A DNA stretch of 64,000 nt from an uncultured Oscillospiraceae bacterium (GTDB lineage: Bacteria; Bacillota; Clostridia; Oscillospirales; Oscillospiraceae), in assembly GCA_910587255.1 (NCBI GenBank), contig CAJUKT010000060.1, positions 122,158-186,157 on the forward strand, in the 5' to 3' direction. The notes below the pieces were generated by a model, which saw nothing but the letters and a program-made list of their open reading frames with translations, searched no databases and was not told where the DNA came from. Made by a program: the position numbers and the translations under genes. Shown one piece after another: positions 7,940 through 17,287 of the stretch. Within the stretch, counting starts at the first letter, position 1. The number at the start of each line of letters is the position of its first letter.

Positions 7940-8782
7940 TCATGCCTTCTTCCGCTTTTTAGAGGATTTCGGGGATGTCCCGTTGTTCATATAAGCGCCC
8001 ATATGATCCCGCAGCTTTTGGATGGCCCGGGAATGGATCTGGGAGATGCGGGGCTCGCTCACCCCCATCACCTGGGCAATCTCCTTCATGTGGAGGTTTT
8101 TTTCGTAGTAGAGGGAGAGCACAATCTGCTCGTTCTGCTGGAGGGAGGAGATGCCCTGGGCCAGCGTCTGCTGGAGCTCCTGCTCCTCCAGCACGGTCTC
8201 GGGCTGAACGGTGGGGTCCTCGGTGGACACCTCAAAGCGGTGCCCCTCCAGATCCCGGGCGTCCATCAGCGCGTCCAGGGACAGGGTGTTGGACAGCGCC
8301 ACCCGGGCCGCCTCCTTCTGGTACTTGTCGGTGGGGATGCCCAGATGGCCCGCCACCTCCTGGTCGGTGGGGAACCGTCCCAGCTCGTTGGCCAGGTGGG
8401 AGACCGCGCAGTCGATCTCCTTGGCCCGCTGCCGGATGTTCCGGGGCAGCCAGTCCTGCTTCCGGGCCAGGTCGATGACCATCCCCCGGATGCGCTTGGC
8501 CACGTAGGTCTCAAATTTGATGCCCTTGTCCGGGTCGAACTTGTCAATGGAGGTGAGCAGGGTGAGGATGCCCTCGCTCACAATATCATCTACCTGGGCA
8601 AAGCTACTGTACACCCCGCGAATTTGCAGCGCCGCGCTTTTGATGAGCCCCTCATACCGCAGCACCAGGGGCCATTTCAGCTCCTCGTCCCCGGTCTGTT
8701 TATAGAGGTTGAGCAGGCCGGGGGTATCCATGGCCTCAATCTCCGCTTCGGTATACCGCCGCTGAAGGGTGGAGGCGCTCAT
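7940..8782 (-). CDS. fliA: Flagellar sigma factor sigma-28 (FliA/SigD)
   Basis: This 280-aa sigma factor directs RNA polymerase to late flagellar and chemotaxis promoters. Region 2 is seen in VDDIVSEGILTLLTSIDKFD and FETYVAKRIRGMVIDLARK, region 3 in RQRAKEIDCAVSHLANELGR, and region 4 in LSLYYEKNLHMKEIAQVMGV followed by SEPRISQIHSRAIQKLR. The ATG overlaps the flhA stop in an ATGA. A matching promoter is present before fliD. No anti-sigma FlgM gene was found in the window. Confidence 0.95.
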   Translation of the reverse strand: MSASTLQRRYTEAEIEAMDTPGLLNLYKQTGDEELKWPLVLRYEGLIKSAALQIRGVYSSFAQVDDIVSEGILTLLTSIDKFDPDKGIKFETYVAKRIRGMVIDLARKQDWLPRNIRQRAKEIDCAVSHLANELGRFPTDQEVAGHLGIPTDKYQKEAARVALSNTLSLDALMDARDLEGHRFEVSTEDPTVQPETVLEEQELQQTLAQGISSLQQNEQIVLSLYYEKNLHMKEIAQVMGVSEPRISQIHSRAIQKLRDHMGAYMNNGTSPKSSKKRKKA

Positions 8783-10884
8783 GTGCCCACCGCCCTTCGC
8801 TCCGCCCGCATGGGCGCGTCGGCGGTAATATTGCCCAGGGCCTGGATCTGCACGCTGTTGGTGATCTCATTGAAGGAGAGCACGTATACGTTGGGATAGA
8901 ACTGGGTAATCATCTTGCTGAAATAGCCCCGGATAACCTGGCTGACCAGGATGACCGGCGTTTGGGCCAGGTCGCCAAACTTTTTCAGGTGCTCGGCCAG
9001 CTGGGAAATGATGGTCTGCATCAAATCGGGGCCCATGGCCAGGTACACACCCTGCTCATTGCGGGTAAGGGAGGAGATGATCTTCTTCTCCACCTCGGCG
9101 TCCAGGGTGATGACCCGCAGCTGCCCGTCCTCGCAGAAGCGGCGAGTGATGGTGCGGGCCAGCGCGCCGCGCACCTGCTCGGTGACCATGTCCATGTCCC
9201 GGCCCTGGCTCACCGCCTCGGCGGCTGTCTCCAGGATCGTGCCCAGATCCTTGATGGGCACCCCCTCCTGGAGAAGGTTGCGCAGCAGCTTCTCCAGCTT
9301 GGCATAGGACAGGATGTTGGGTACAATCTCCTCCACCAGCTCGGGCGCGGACTGCTTCAAATTGTCCACCAGCCGGATGGTCTCGGCCCGGTTGAGCAGC
9401 TCGTAGGCGTGCTTTTTCACCGTCTCGGCCAAGTGGGTGAGCATGACGGAAAGCGGGTCGATGACATTGTAGCCGTAGATCTCCGCCATCTCCTTGTTCT
9501 CCGGCAGAATCCACCGGGAGGGGATGCCGTAGGCGGGCTCGATGGTCTCGATGCCGTCGATCTCCCCCAGGGGGTTGGGGGGTTCTAGGGCCAGATAGTA
9601 GTCCACCAGGATCTCACCCTCGGCCACCACCTCGCCCTTAATGCGGATGGAGTATTGGTTGGTGCCCAGGGTGGAGCCGTCATGCAGGCGGATGGATGGG
9701 ATGACAAAGCCCATATCCTGGGCGTACTGCCGCCGGAAGATGACGATGCGGCTGATGAGCTTGCCGCCGTGGCTCTCGTCCACCAGGGGGATGAGGCTGT
9801 ATCCGAACTCCATCTCCACCGGCTCCACCGACAGCAGGGAGTAAACGTTGTTGATGTCCTTGTAGTAATCGCTTTCGCTGGGCGCGGCCAGCTCGGCGGG
9901 TTCGACAGGCTCCTGTGCCGCGGCGGCGGCCGCCTGCTGCTGGGATGTGGCCTTGCGGGTGAGGTAGATGCCACCGCCCACCGTGGCCGCACCGCCCACC
10001 AGCAGGGGGAGGGTGGGCGTGCCGGGGATAACGCCAAGGATCACCAGGATAATGCCGGTCGTGGTAAATGCCCGGGGCTGGGCGGTGAACTGCCCCATCA
10101 CGTCCGTGTTCAGGCTGCCGTCGGACACGGAGCGGGTGACGATCATGCCCGTGGCGGTGGAAATCATCAGGGACGGAATCTGGGACACCAGGCCGTCGCC
10201 GATGGTGAGGATGCAGTAATTCTGCATCACGTCCATGATATCGCCGCCGTTGACCACCACGCCGATGATGATGCCGCCCACCAGATTGATGATGGTGATG
10301 ACGATGGACATGGTGGAGTCGCCCTTGACGATCTTGGTGGCGCCGTCCATAGCGCCGTAAAAGTCCGCTTCCTTCTGGATCTTCTCCCGGCGCACCCGGG
10401 CCTGCTGCTCGTCGATGAGGCCGGAGGACAGGTCCGCGTCGATGGCCATCTGCTTGCCGGGCATGGCGTCCAGGGTGAAGCGGGCGGCCACCTCGGACAC
10501 GCGCTCGGCGCCCTTGGTGATGACGATGAGCTGGACCAGCACGATAATGAAGAAGATGACGAAACCCACCACCACGTTTCCGCCGGTGACCAGCTGGCCG
10601 AAGTTCTTGATGACCACGCCGGGGTCGCCGGTGGTGAGGATCATCCGGGTACTGGACACGTTCATACCCAGCCGGAACAGGGTGGTTATGAGCAGCAGGG
10701 AGGGGAAGATGGAGAACTCCAGCGCCTCCGAGATGTTCATGGTGATCATCAGGATCATGATGGACAGCCCAATGTTGATGATGAGCAGAATGTCCAAAAT
10801 CTGCGGGGGCAGCGGGATAAACAGGAACATGACCACGACCACCACAAACAGCGCTATAACATTGTCTAAAATCCGTTTGAGCAT
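8779..10884 (-). CDS. flhA: Flagellar type III export gate protein FlhA
   Basis: FlhA (701 aa) is the export gate subunit that uses the proton motive force and docks substrate-chaperone complexes. The N-terminal half is membrane-embedded and includes the conserved FHIPEP-type cytoplasmic loop, with SLLLITTLFRLGMNVSSTR and IDADLSSGLIDEQQARVRRE. The C-terminal half (from about 330) is the soluble cytoplasmic domain with YGIPSRWI and LREGVPI-like LLQEGVPIKDLGTILE. It follows flhB and overlaps fliA; flhF and flhG, often found here in Clostridia and Bacilli, are missing. Confidence 0.97.
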   Translation of the reverse strand: MLKRILDNVIALFVVVVVMFLFIPLPPQILDILLIINIGLSIMILMITMNISEALEFSIFPSLLLITTLFRLGMNVSSTRMILTTGDPGVVIKNFGQLVTGGNVVVGFVIFFIIVLVQLIVITKGAERVSEVAARFTLDAMPGKQMAIDADLSSGLIDEQQARVRREKIQKEADFYGAMDGATKIVKGDSTMSIVITIINLVGGIIIGVVVNGGDIMDVMQNYCILTIGDGLVSQIPSLMISTATGMIVTRSVSDGSLNTDVMGQFTAQPRAFTTTGIILVILGVIPGTPTLPLLVGGAATVGGGIYLTRKATSQQQAAAAAAQEPVEPAELAAPSESDYYKDINNVYSLLSVEPVEMEFGYSLIPLVDESHGGKLISRIVIFRRQYAQDMGFVIPSIRLHDGSTLGTNQYSIRIKGEVVAEGEILVDYYLALEPPNPLGEIDGIETIEPAYGIPSRWILPENKEMAEIYGYNVIDPLSVMLTHLAETVKKHAYELLNRAETIRLVDNLKQSAPELVEEIVPNILSYAKLEKLLRNLLQEGVPIKDLGTILETAAEAVSQGRDMDMVTEQVRGALARTITRRFCEDGQLRVITLDAEVEKKIISSLTRNEQGVYLAMGPDLMQTIISQLAEHLKKFGDLAQTPVILVSQVIRGYFSKMITQFYPNVYVLSFNEITNSVQIQALGNITADAPMRAERRAVGT

Positions 10885-10939
10885 GGCGGGCCATTCACCT
10901 CCCTGGTGGGCTTATGCAAGGCCGCAAGGGCCATGGTTT

Positions 10940-12010
10940 CTACTTCACAATCTGCTTCTTGCCGTTCAGCTTGAAGATATACACCAGCACCTCCGCCACC
11001 GCGCCGTACAGCTCCGGCGGGATCATCTGGTTCAGCTCCGCCTGGGCGTAGAGGGCCCGGGCCAGGGGCACGTTTTCAATGACGGCCACCTTGTTCTCCT
11101 CGGCGATCTGGACGATGCGAAGGGCGATGTTATCCTGGCCCTTGGCCAGCACAATGGGGGCGTCGTCCTGGTCCGGCTTATAGCGCAGGGCCACGGCGAA
11201 GTGGGTGGGGTTACGGACAACCACGTCCGCCCCGGGTACCTGCTGCATCATGCGCTGCTGGGCCCGGCGGCGCTGGATCTCCTTGATCTTCCCCTTCACC
11301 TGGGGATCGCCTTCCATTTGTTTGTATTCCTCTTTGACCTCCTGCTTGGTCATCATCATGTTCTTCTCATAGTCCCACCACTGGTAGAAGAAGTCCATGG
11401 CGGCCACCGCCACAAAGGCGATGCAGATGCGAACCACCATGCCTCCCGCCATCTCCACCAGATGCGCCGCTGCGGCGCCCAGCTCGGTGTAAAGGTAGTT
11501 GGAGCTCTCCAGGAACATATCCCGGATGCTCAGGAAGATGATGGCCATCAGGATAATAATCTTGATCAGGTTTTTCAGGGTTTCCACAAGGCTTTTCAGG
11601 GAGAACAGCCGCTTAAAACCCTCCAGGGGGTTGAGCCGGCTGAACTTCGGCTTCATGGATTCGGTGCTCACCAAAAAATTGGTTTGGGCAAAGGTGGCCG
11701 CCACGGCGCACAGAATGGCCACCGCCGCCACAATCCCCACCGTTTTCAGCACCAGCACAATCCCCTGAACCGCCAGCTCGCTGCATACCCCGCCCACCTC
11801 CCGGGCATCTTCTCCCGCGGTGGTCAGGCACAGCGTCATAAACCCGCCCAGCTGCTGGACGAAAGCGCCGGTGAGCAGCCACAGCGTACCGAAGGTACCC
11901 AGCAGCCCGGCCACCGCCACCGCATCCTGGCTTTTAAAGACGTTACCTTTTTTTCGTTCGTCCCGTCGCTTTTTTGGTGTCGCTTTTTCTGTTTTATTTC
12001 CCTCGGGCAA
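10940..12010 (-). CDS. flhB: Flagellar export switch protein FlhB
   Basis: FlhB (356 aa) sets substrate specificity of the export apparatus and switches from hook to filament export together with FliK. It has the usual basic N-terminus (GNKTEKATPKKRRDERKKG), four membrane segments, and a cytoplasmic domain with the self-cleavage motif NPTH (residues 267-270). It lies between fliR and flhA. The 89-nt spacer to fliR contains a purine-rich GGAGGAGGGG-like stretch on the plus strand only and no obvious promoter. Confidence 0.97.
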   Translation of the reverse strand: MPEGNKTEKATPKKRRDERKKGNVFKSQDAVAVAGLLGTFGTLWLLTGAFVQQLGGFMTLCLTTAGEDAREVGGVCSELAVQGIVLVLKTVGIVAAVAILCAVAATFAQTNFLVSTESMKPKFSRLNPLEGFKRLFSLKSLVETLKNLIKIIILMAIIFLSIRDMFLESSNYLYTELGAAAAHLVEMAGGMVVRICIAFVAVAAMDFFYQWWDYEKNMMMTKQEVKEEYKQMEGDPQVKGKIKEIQRRRAQQRMMQQVPGADVVVRNPTHFAVALRYKPDQDDAPIVLAKGQDNIALRIVQIAEENKVAVIENVPLARALYAQAELNQMIPPELYGAVAEVLVYIFKLNGKKQIVK

Positions 12011-12099
12011 CGTCTGTCCCCCCCTTTTGTCCTGCGACGCCCGCTCCTCAGAAGGGTGGAGGAGGGGATGCTGTTGAAAACGTTCTGTGGTTTCAGAAA

Positions 12100-12864
12100 T
12101 TACCCGCTCAGGGTCAGGATATCATGGAGCGCATTCAGCATTGCCGCCTCCGTCTGAAGGAGAAACTCGCTGAAGGGGACGATCAGCACCAGCAGCAACG
12201 CCAGGCCCACGATGACCTTCAGCTCAATATTGATGGCGAACACGTTGATCTGGGGAATCACCTTCATCAGCACCCCCATCCCCACCTGGGCAATGAGGGC
12301 CGCCGCCAGGATGGGCATGCTCAGCTTGATCCCCAGCACAGTGCACTCCACGAACAGCTCCAGCAGCAGGTGATAGGCCGGCAGGCCGATGGACACCTGC
12401 CCATAGGGGACCAGCTCCCCCGAGGTGAGGAATATGCGCAGAAGGGTCAAGTGCCCTCCCGCCGCAAAAAACAACAAGGTCATCAGCGCGTTGAGGATCT
12501 GTCCGGTCACGGACATGTTGGCCGAGGTCCCCGGGTCATACATCTGGTTCATGGTCATACCCATCTGGGTATCAATAATGGACCCGGACAGCTGGGGAAT
12601 GTAGAAAAAGAAGCTTGCCGCCATGCCCAGCAGGAAGCCCACCGCCAGCTCCAGCAGCATCCGCACCGCCAGCTCCGCCATCCCCACAGGGATAGGCGTC
12701 CCCTGGGTGGTCAGGGCCGCCGTAAAAACGGACAGCACCAGCGTCATGCCCACGCGGAACGGAGCGGGGATGTTGCGGCGGCCCAGCAGGGGGTTGAACA
12801 GGACAAACCCGCTGATGCGTGCGGTAATATAGAGGAACCGCGTCAGTTCCGCCCAGTCGATCAT
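12100..12864 (-). CDS. fliR: Flagellar export gate protein FliR
   Basis: FliR (254 aa) is part of the FliPQR export channel at the base of the flagellum. It is almost entirely hydrophobic, with about six membrane segments, and shows the conserved FNPLLGRRNIPAPFRVGMTL element near residue 24 and GFLLGMAASFFF near 90. It is of normal length and follows fliQ by 16 nt. Confidence 0.95.
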   Translation of the reverse strand: MIDWAELTRFLYITARISGFVLFNPLLGRRNIPAPFRVGMTLVLSVFTAALTTQGTPIPVGMAELAVRMLLELAVGFLLGMAASFFFYIPQLSGSIIDTQMGMTMNQMYDPGTSANMSVTGQILNALMTLLFFAAGGHLTLLRIFLTSGELVPYGQVSIGLPAYHLLLELFVECTVLGIKLSMPILAAALIAQVGMGVLMKVIPQINVFAINIELKVIVGLALLLVLIVPFSEFLLQTEAAMLNALHDILTLSG

Positions 12865-12880
12865 GGCTGCCTCCCCCCGC

Positions 12881-13141
12881 TTAGCTGCCGATCAGCGAGA
12901 AGATCTCCAGCGTATAGTCCTTGAGCGTGTCCAGCATCCAGCCGCCTCCCAGCAGCAGCACGCTGATCACCACGATCAGCTTGAGAACGAAGGAAATGGT
13001 CTGCTCGTGGATCTGGGTGACCGCCTGGAAAATAGCCACCACCACGCCCACCAGCATACTCAGCACCAGCATGGGGCTGGCCAGCTTGATGGCCACTCCC
13101 ATCGCGTCCCGCATCAGATCCATTGCCATGGTGGTGTCCAC
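12881..13141 (-). CDS. fliQ: Flagellar export gate protein FliQ
   Basis: The 86-aa protein has two membrane helices separated by a short loop with AVTQIHEQTISFVLKL, the FliQ/SctS signature. Four copies join five FliP and one FliR in the export gate. It lies between fliP and fliR, and its length matches the family. Confidence 0.95.
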   Translation of the reverse strand: MDTTMAMDLMRDAMGVAIKLASPMLVLSMLVGVVVAIFQAVTQIHEQTISFVLKLIVVISVLLLGGGWMLDTLKDYTLEIFSLIGS

Positions 13142-13163
13142 GGCTCACCCTCCTTCCCGGAAA

Positions 13164-13835
13164 TCAATTTACACTCTGCACCAGCGTGGAAAACAGCACC
13201 TGCCAGCCGTTGACGGACACAAACAGCAGCAGCTTGAAGGGCGTGGAAATCATGGCTGGCGGCAGCATAATCATGCCCATGGACATCAGCGTAGACGACA
13301 CCACCACGTCGATGAGCAGGAAGGGGATATACAGCAGGAATCCAATGTAAAATGCCTCTTGCAGCTCCTGGGTCATAAAAGCGGGCACAATCACCCGCAG
13401 GGGCAGCTCCTGTACAGCCTGCTCCCCCTCCGCCGGAACGTCGATGTGGGCCAGGTTACAGTACATCTCCACCGTGCGCCACTGGGTATTGGCCATCATG
13501 AACTCCTTCAGCGGCACGCTGGCCCGGTCCACAAACTCCTCCGCCCCGATCTCCTGCTCTGTATACGGCTCCCATGCCTCCGTCTGGATGCGGGTGAGCG
13601 CCGGGTTCATGGTGATGAGGGTGAGAAACAGGGCAATCCCCACCAGCACCGTATTCGGCGGCGTCTGCTGGGTGCCCATGGCGTTGCGCAGGAAGGACAG
13701 GGAGATGACATACCTCGTAAACGAGGTCATCATCACCAGCATGGATGGCAGCAGGGCCATCATGGTGGTGAGGAAAAGAATCTCCAACGTCTGGACGCTC
13801 TCACCGTTGATATTGATCAGGCTGTCGGTCGGCAT
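13164..13835 (-). CDS. fliP: Flagellar export gate protein FliP
   Basis: FliP forms the core ring of the export gate. The 223-aa product contains the family signature MTSFTRYVISLSFLRNAMGT followed by QQTPPNTVLVGIALFLT and the C-terminal LPPAMISTPFKLLLFV. The ATG at 13835 is preceded by GAGGTGAGG; the frame is open 54 nt further upstream without a better site. It starts 8 nt after the fliO stop region and is followed by fliQ. Confidence 0.95.
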   Translation of the reverse strand: MPTDSLININGESVQTLEILFLTTMMALLPSMLVMMTSFTRYVISLSFLRNAMGTQQTPPNTVLVGIALFLTLITMNPALTRIQTEAWEPYTEQEIGAEEFVDRASVPLKEFMMANTQWRTVEMYCNLAHIDVPAEGEQAVQELPLRVIVPAFMTQELQEAFYIGFLLYIPFLLIDVVVSSTLMSMGMIMLPPAMISTPFKLLLFVSVNGWQVLFSTLVQSVN

Positions 13836-13842
13836 CCCATCC

Positions 13843-14253
13843 TCACCTCGGTTTCTTTTGCTTGAGTACGGTGCGCAGGGCCTCCCCAAAGGTGGGGGGG
13901 GCGGGCTGCCCGGGAGACGGGGCGTACAACTCCTGCGCTTCCTCCTGGCTCAGCTCCGCCAGCAGCGTCACGCCGGAGGGGGCCACCCCCAGCAGGAGGT
14001 ACCGCTCCCCCGCCTGGACGAGCACCGCGCTCTGCTCACGCCCCAGGGACAGCCGGGCCAGCGCCTTGAAACGGCCTGTCCCGCCGGGCGCACCGAATCC
14101 GCCCAGCCCCCTTCTGCCCGCCACGTATCTGGTGAACAGGTAGGCCAGCACAATGATGACCACCACACACAGCAGCATCCATATCAAAGAGAGCATACTG
14201 TCCAGCGCCGTGACCTCCAGGGCCAGAACGGGCCTGCGCGGGGAATTTGCCAT
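13843..14253 (-). CDS. fliO: Flagellar biogenesis protein FliO
   Basis: FliO (136 aa) is a small membrane protein that helps assemble FliP. One membrane segment (SLIWMLLCVVVIIVLAYLFT, about 20-40) is followed by a short SH3-like cytosolic part with LSLGREQSAVLVQAGERYLL, as usual in the family, and a low-complexity tail. Its start overlaps the stop of cheY (TGATG), and fliP follows. Confidence 0.9.
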   Translation of the reverse strand: MANSPRRPVLALEVTALDSMLSLIWMLLCVVVIIVLAYLFTRYVAGRRGLGGFGAPGGTGRFKALARLSLGREQSAVLVQAGERYLLLGVAPSGVTLLAELSQEEAQELYAPSPGQPAPPTFGEALRTVLKQKKPR

Positions 14254-14621
14254 CAGGGTGCGCCCAGAATGGAGGTGACGGTCTTGAGCACCCGGTCCGG
14301 CTTAAAGGGCTTCACGATGAAGTCCTTGGCGCCGGAGCGCACGGCATCCATAACCATGGACTCCTGGCCCATGGCGGAGCACATGACCACGTTGGCGCTG
14401 CCGTCCTTGGCGCGGATGGCCTTCAGGGCCTCCAGGCCGTCCATGTTGGGCATGGTGATATCCATCACCACCAGGTCGGGGCCGATCTCGCCGAACTTTT
14501 CCACCGCATCCGCGCCGTCAACCGCCTCGAACACCTCGGTATAGCCGTTCTTAATCAGGGTGTCCTTAATCATCTTACGCATGAAAGCAGCATCGTCCAC
14601 TAACAGAATCTTCTTAGCCAT
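14253..14621 (-). CDS. cheY: Chemotaxis response regulator CheY
   Basis: A single receiver domain of 122 aa. The acidic pair is Asp9/Asp10, the phospho-acceptor Asp54 in VVMDITMPNMDG, the switch Ser82, and the conserved Lys104 in FIVKPF. CheY-P binds the switch complex through FliM- and FliY-type N-terminal motifs. I prefer the ATG at 14621 (MAKKILLVDD); a second ATG at 14633 lies directly on the purine-rich ribosome site. It is placed between fliY and fliO, as in Bacillus and Clostridia. Confidence 0.95.
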   Translation of the reverse strand: MAKKILLVDDAAFMRKMIKDTLIKNGYTEVFEAVDGADAVEKFGEIGPDLVVMDITMPNMDGLEALKAIRAKDGSANVVMCSAMGQESMVMDAVRSGAKDFIVKPFKPDRVLKTVTSILGAP

Positions 14622-14702
14622 GGTTTGATCCATCCTTTTCCATTATATGTTGTGTACCCCGCCGTTTGAAACGCACCGGGGCCGGGTATGCCTGCCTGGT
14701 CC

Positions 14703-16229
14703 TTATTTACCGCCCGCCAGCATCTCAATGCCGGGGGCCTGAACAATCTCGGTGATGCGCACGCCGAAGTTGTCCTCAATGACCACAACCTCGCCCCGGG
14801 CGATGCACTTGCCGTTGACGAACAGGTCCACCTGGTCGCCTGCCAGCTTATCCAACACCACCAGAGAGCCCTTGGCAAACTCCAGGATGTCCTGCACCTT
14901 CCGGCGGGCCCGTCCGATCTCCACCGTCACCTGGAGGGGCACCTCCATGATGAGCTCCAGGTTCTGGGCCTGCTCCTTGCCCAGCTTATCCAGCGGGTCC
15001 ATCTCCTCCATGTGCACCGGCTTGGTGGTGATGACCTTGGGCTCAGGCGCGGCCTTCTGCACCGTGGCCTCAGCCTGGGGCGGATAGGGGTACGGGTAGG
15101 GCGGATAATACATGGGCGGATACCCCATATATCCATTGGGGAAGCCTCCCTCCTGTCCCTGCATGGGGAAGGGAGGCATCTGCCCGGGCTGGCCCATCTG
15201 GGGCATCCCCGGCATAGGGGCCTGGGCTGCGGGAGCCTGGGGCTGCGGGGCAGGGGCGGGTGCGGGAGCCGGGGCCGCCGTCTGCTGCGGCGCGGGGGCC
15301 GGAGCAGGGGCAGGTTCACTGTTCATCCCCGCCAGCATGGCCTCAATCTCCGCTTGGCTCATCTTCTGTCCGCCCCCGGAGGGAGCCGGGGCAGGCTCAG
15401 GCGCGGGCGCGGCAGCGCCTCCCGCCATCATGGCTTCGATTTCCTCTTGGCTCATCATGCGGCTGCTGCCCTGCGGGGCGGGCTCGGGCTCAGGGGCCGC
15501 CGCAGGCGCGGCGGCACCGCCTCCCGCCAGCATGGCCTCGATCTCCTCCTGGCTCAAGGGCCGGTTGCTGGCCTCCGGGGCGGGCTCAGGGGCCGGGGCC
15601 GCAGGCGCGCCGGAGGCGCCGCCGGAAACCTCGTCCTCCAGGCCCAGGCTTTTCAGCAGCTCCTTGGCCAGGGACACCGACATGACGTTCATGAATTCGC
15701 TTTCCAGCGCGTCCTCAATCTTCAGGAAAAATTTGACCACCACGATCTGGTCCGCGCCCTGGGGCAGATGGGCCTGCTTGAACTGCTCCAGGTTTTCCAG
15801 CTCGAAGGACACCGGGGTGGAGATATCCACCCGGAACCCCAAAAAGTCGGACATGGCGGTGGCGGCGGACCCCATCATCTGGTTCATAACCTCGCACACG
15901 CAGCTGATCGTCAGCTCATTGAGCTCAAACTCCTCGTCGGCGGTCTCCATGCCCATGAGGATGTCTACGATAACCTTGATATCGCTGCGCTTGAGCAGCA
16001 TGATGTTGCTGCCCTCCAGACCCTCGACGTACTTGATCTCAACGCCGATGGCCGGCTCCAGATTGCCCAGGGAGAAATCCTTCACGTCCACCACGGTCAC
16101 CGTGGGCGTCGTAATATCCACCCGGTGGTCCAGCATGTTCGACACGGCGGTAGCCGAGGAGCCCAGGCTGATATTCATCATTTCGCCCAAGGCGTCTATC
16201 GCCATTGGGCTGAACATTTCCTTCTCCAT
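14703..16229 (-). CDS. fliY: Flagellar switch/CheY-P phosphatase FliY with extended linker
   Basis: FliY (508 aa) is a C-ring protein that also dephosphorylates CheY-P. The N-terminal CheC-like domain (1-200) keeps both active centres (Asp12/Glu16/Asn19 and Ser109/Glu113/Asn116). The C-terminal FliN domain is at about 425-505. Between them lies an Ala/Pro/Glu-rich linker of about 220 residues with three copies of an S-Q-x-E-I-E-A-M motif and a Pro/Tyr stretch (PPYPYPYPP). The protein is longer than Bacillus FliY (about 380 aa) and lacks the usual CheY-binding motif at its own N-terminus. It starts 4 nt after fliM. Confidence 0.95.
   Translation of the reverse strand: MEKEMFSPMAIDALGEMMNISLGSSATAVSNMLDHRVDITTPTVTVVDVKDFSLGNLEPAIGVEIKYVEGLEGSNIMLLKRSDIKVIVDILMGMETADEEFELNELTISCVCEVMNQMMGSAATAMSDFLGFRVDISTPVSFELENLEQFKQAHLPQGADQIVVVKFFLKIEDALESEFMNVMSVSLAKELLKSLGLEDEVSGGASGAPAAPAPEPAPEASNRPLSQEEIEAMLAGGGAAAPAAAPEPEPAPQGSSRMMSQEEIEAMMAGGAAAPAPEPAPAPSGGGQKMSQAEIEAMLAGMNSEPAPAPAPAPQQTAAPAPAPAPAPQPQAPAAQAPMPGMPQMGQPGQMPPFPMQGQEGGFPNGYMGYPPMYYPPYPYPYPPQAEATVQKAAPEPKVITTKPVHMEEMDPLDKLGKEQAQNLELIMEVPLQVTVEIGRARRKVQDILEFAKGSLVVLDKLAGDQVDLFVNGKCIARGEVVVIEDNFGVRITEIVQAPGIEMLAGGK
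15327..15557 (-). repeat. Three CheY-binding-like motifs in the FliY linker
   Basis: Residues 225-236 (LSQEEIEAMLAG), 259-270 (MSQEEIEAMMAG) and 290-301 (MSQAEIEAMLAG) are near-identical and spaced 31-34 residues apart in a disordered Ala/Pro linker. Each resembles the N-terminal CheY-P-binding segment of FliM, which in this window reads LSQSQIDALLNS. The repeat is in protein sequence, with matching DNA periodicity. Confidence 0.9.
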
Positions 16230-16232
16230 CCC

Positions 16233-17258
16233 TTACTCGCTCCTTTGTTCGGCCGAATAGCACACCTCGTCTATCTTGATGGCCATGTTTTTCTTGTGGG
16301 TCCCCATGCGTCCGGTGAACCATTGATAGCCGCCGATCTCCAGGAATACCGGCGAATCCTTCGACCTTCCCAGGTCCACCACGTCCCCCACGTTCAGGTG
16401 ATAAATATCGCTGAGGGACAGCTGGGTATCCCCCAGCTCCGCCACGATCTCCAGGGTGGAGTCGCGCAGCTTGTCAAAGATCTCATCCGAGTTATCCTCG
16501 CTGGCCACCTTGCGGCCCATGCTCTCCCGGTTGACCTCGCCGAATATGCTCATGAGCACATTGCCCGGCAGGACTACGCTCATCCGCCCCTCGCCGCTGC
16601 CAAAGGTGAGCTTCATGTCTACCAGCACCACTGTCTCATCCAGGTTCAGCAGGGTGACCAAGGTGGGGTTGACCTGCGTGCGCTCATACGCAAAGCTGAC
16701 GGGCACATAGTTCTCCCAGCTGCTGCCCATGAGCTCAATGATATCTTTGAGCAGCAGCTCATAGAGCTGGAGCTCAAGGTCGGTATAGGCGTAGCCCATG
16801 GGGATCTCCCGGTCCGATTCCCCTTCGCTGCCCATCATCCGGTCCATCATCCCCAGCGCGGTCTGCGTAGACAGATACACCATCACCGGATCCTCTGCCT
16901 CAATGTCCCGTCCCCCCTCTGTCCGGGGGTGGACGGTTACATCTACCATGGCCAGTACGTCCCCTTCCATGAGGGCGTTATTGAACTCGTAGAACTTCTG
17001 CTCCTCAATGCTCTCCACCTCAATGGCGCATGTGGTGCGCAGCTGGGCGTTGAGCCGTGAGCTGATGACCCGGGTGTAGTTCTCAAAGATGCCGTGCAGC
17101 ATCTTGATGCGGTCCTTGGTAAACTTTCGCGGGGTGGTGAAGTCGTATTTCCGATACTTTTTCTCCGGCTTTTTCTCCTCCGCCTTAGCCTCTTCGCCGC
17201 CGCTGCGCATAGAGTTGAGCAGCGCGTCGATCTGACTTTGTGACAATACCTCAGCCAT
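16233..17258 (-). CDS. fliM: Flagellar motor switch protein FliM
   Basis: FliM (341 aa) forms the C-ring and reverses rotation on binding CheY-P. It starts with MAEVLSQSQIDALLNS, the CheY-P-binding segment, then a charged linker, then the CheC-like middle domain (about 40-230, with ENYTRVISSRLNAQLRT) and a C-terminal FliN-like domain (about 250-335). Stop and the fliY start are 4 nt apart. In many Firmicutes fliL precedes fliM; here motB does, with only 29 nt between and no room for fliL. Confidence 0.96.
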   Translation of the reverse strand: MAEVLSQSQIDALLNSMRSGGEEAKAEEKKPEKKYRKYDFTTPRKFTKDRIKMLHGIFENYTRVISSRLNAQLRTTCAIEVESIEEQKFYEFNNALMEGDVLAMVDVTVHPRTEGGRDIEAEDPVMVYLSTQTALGMMDRMMGSEGESDREIPMGYAYTDLELQLYELLLKDIIELMGSSWENYVPVSFAYERTQVNPTLVTLLNLDETVVLVDMKLTFGSGEGRMSVVLPGNVLMSIFGEVNRESMGRKVASEDNSDEIFDKLRDSTLEIVAELGDTQLSLSDIYHLNVGDVVDLGRSKDSPVFLEIGGYQWFTGRMGTHKKNMAIKIDEVCYSAEQRSE

Positions 17259-17287
17259 CGAATCACCTCACCTGATCTGCTGTATTC

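Noticed and set aside
6404..8899. 831-codon plus-strand frame opposite cheC, rod genes and fliA
   Set aside because: It is antisense to clear genes in high-GC DNA; its His/Gly/Leu-rich translation has no family character.
14688..17060. 790-codon plus-strand frame opposite fliY and fliM
   Set aside because: Antisense shadow of two recognised genes in GC-rich DNA.
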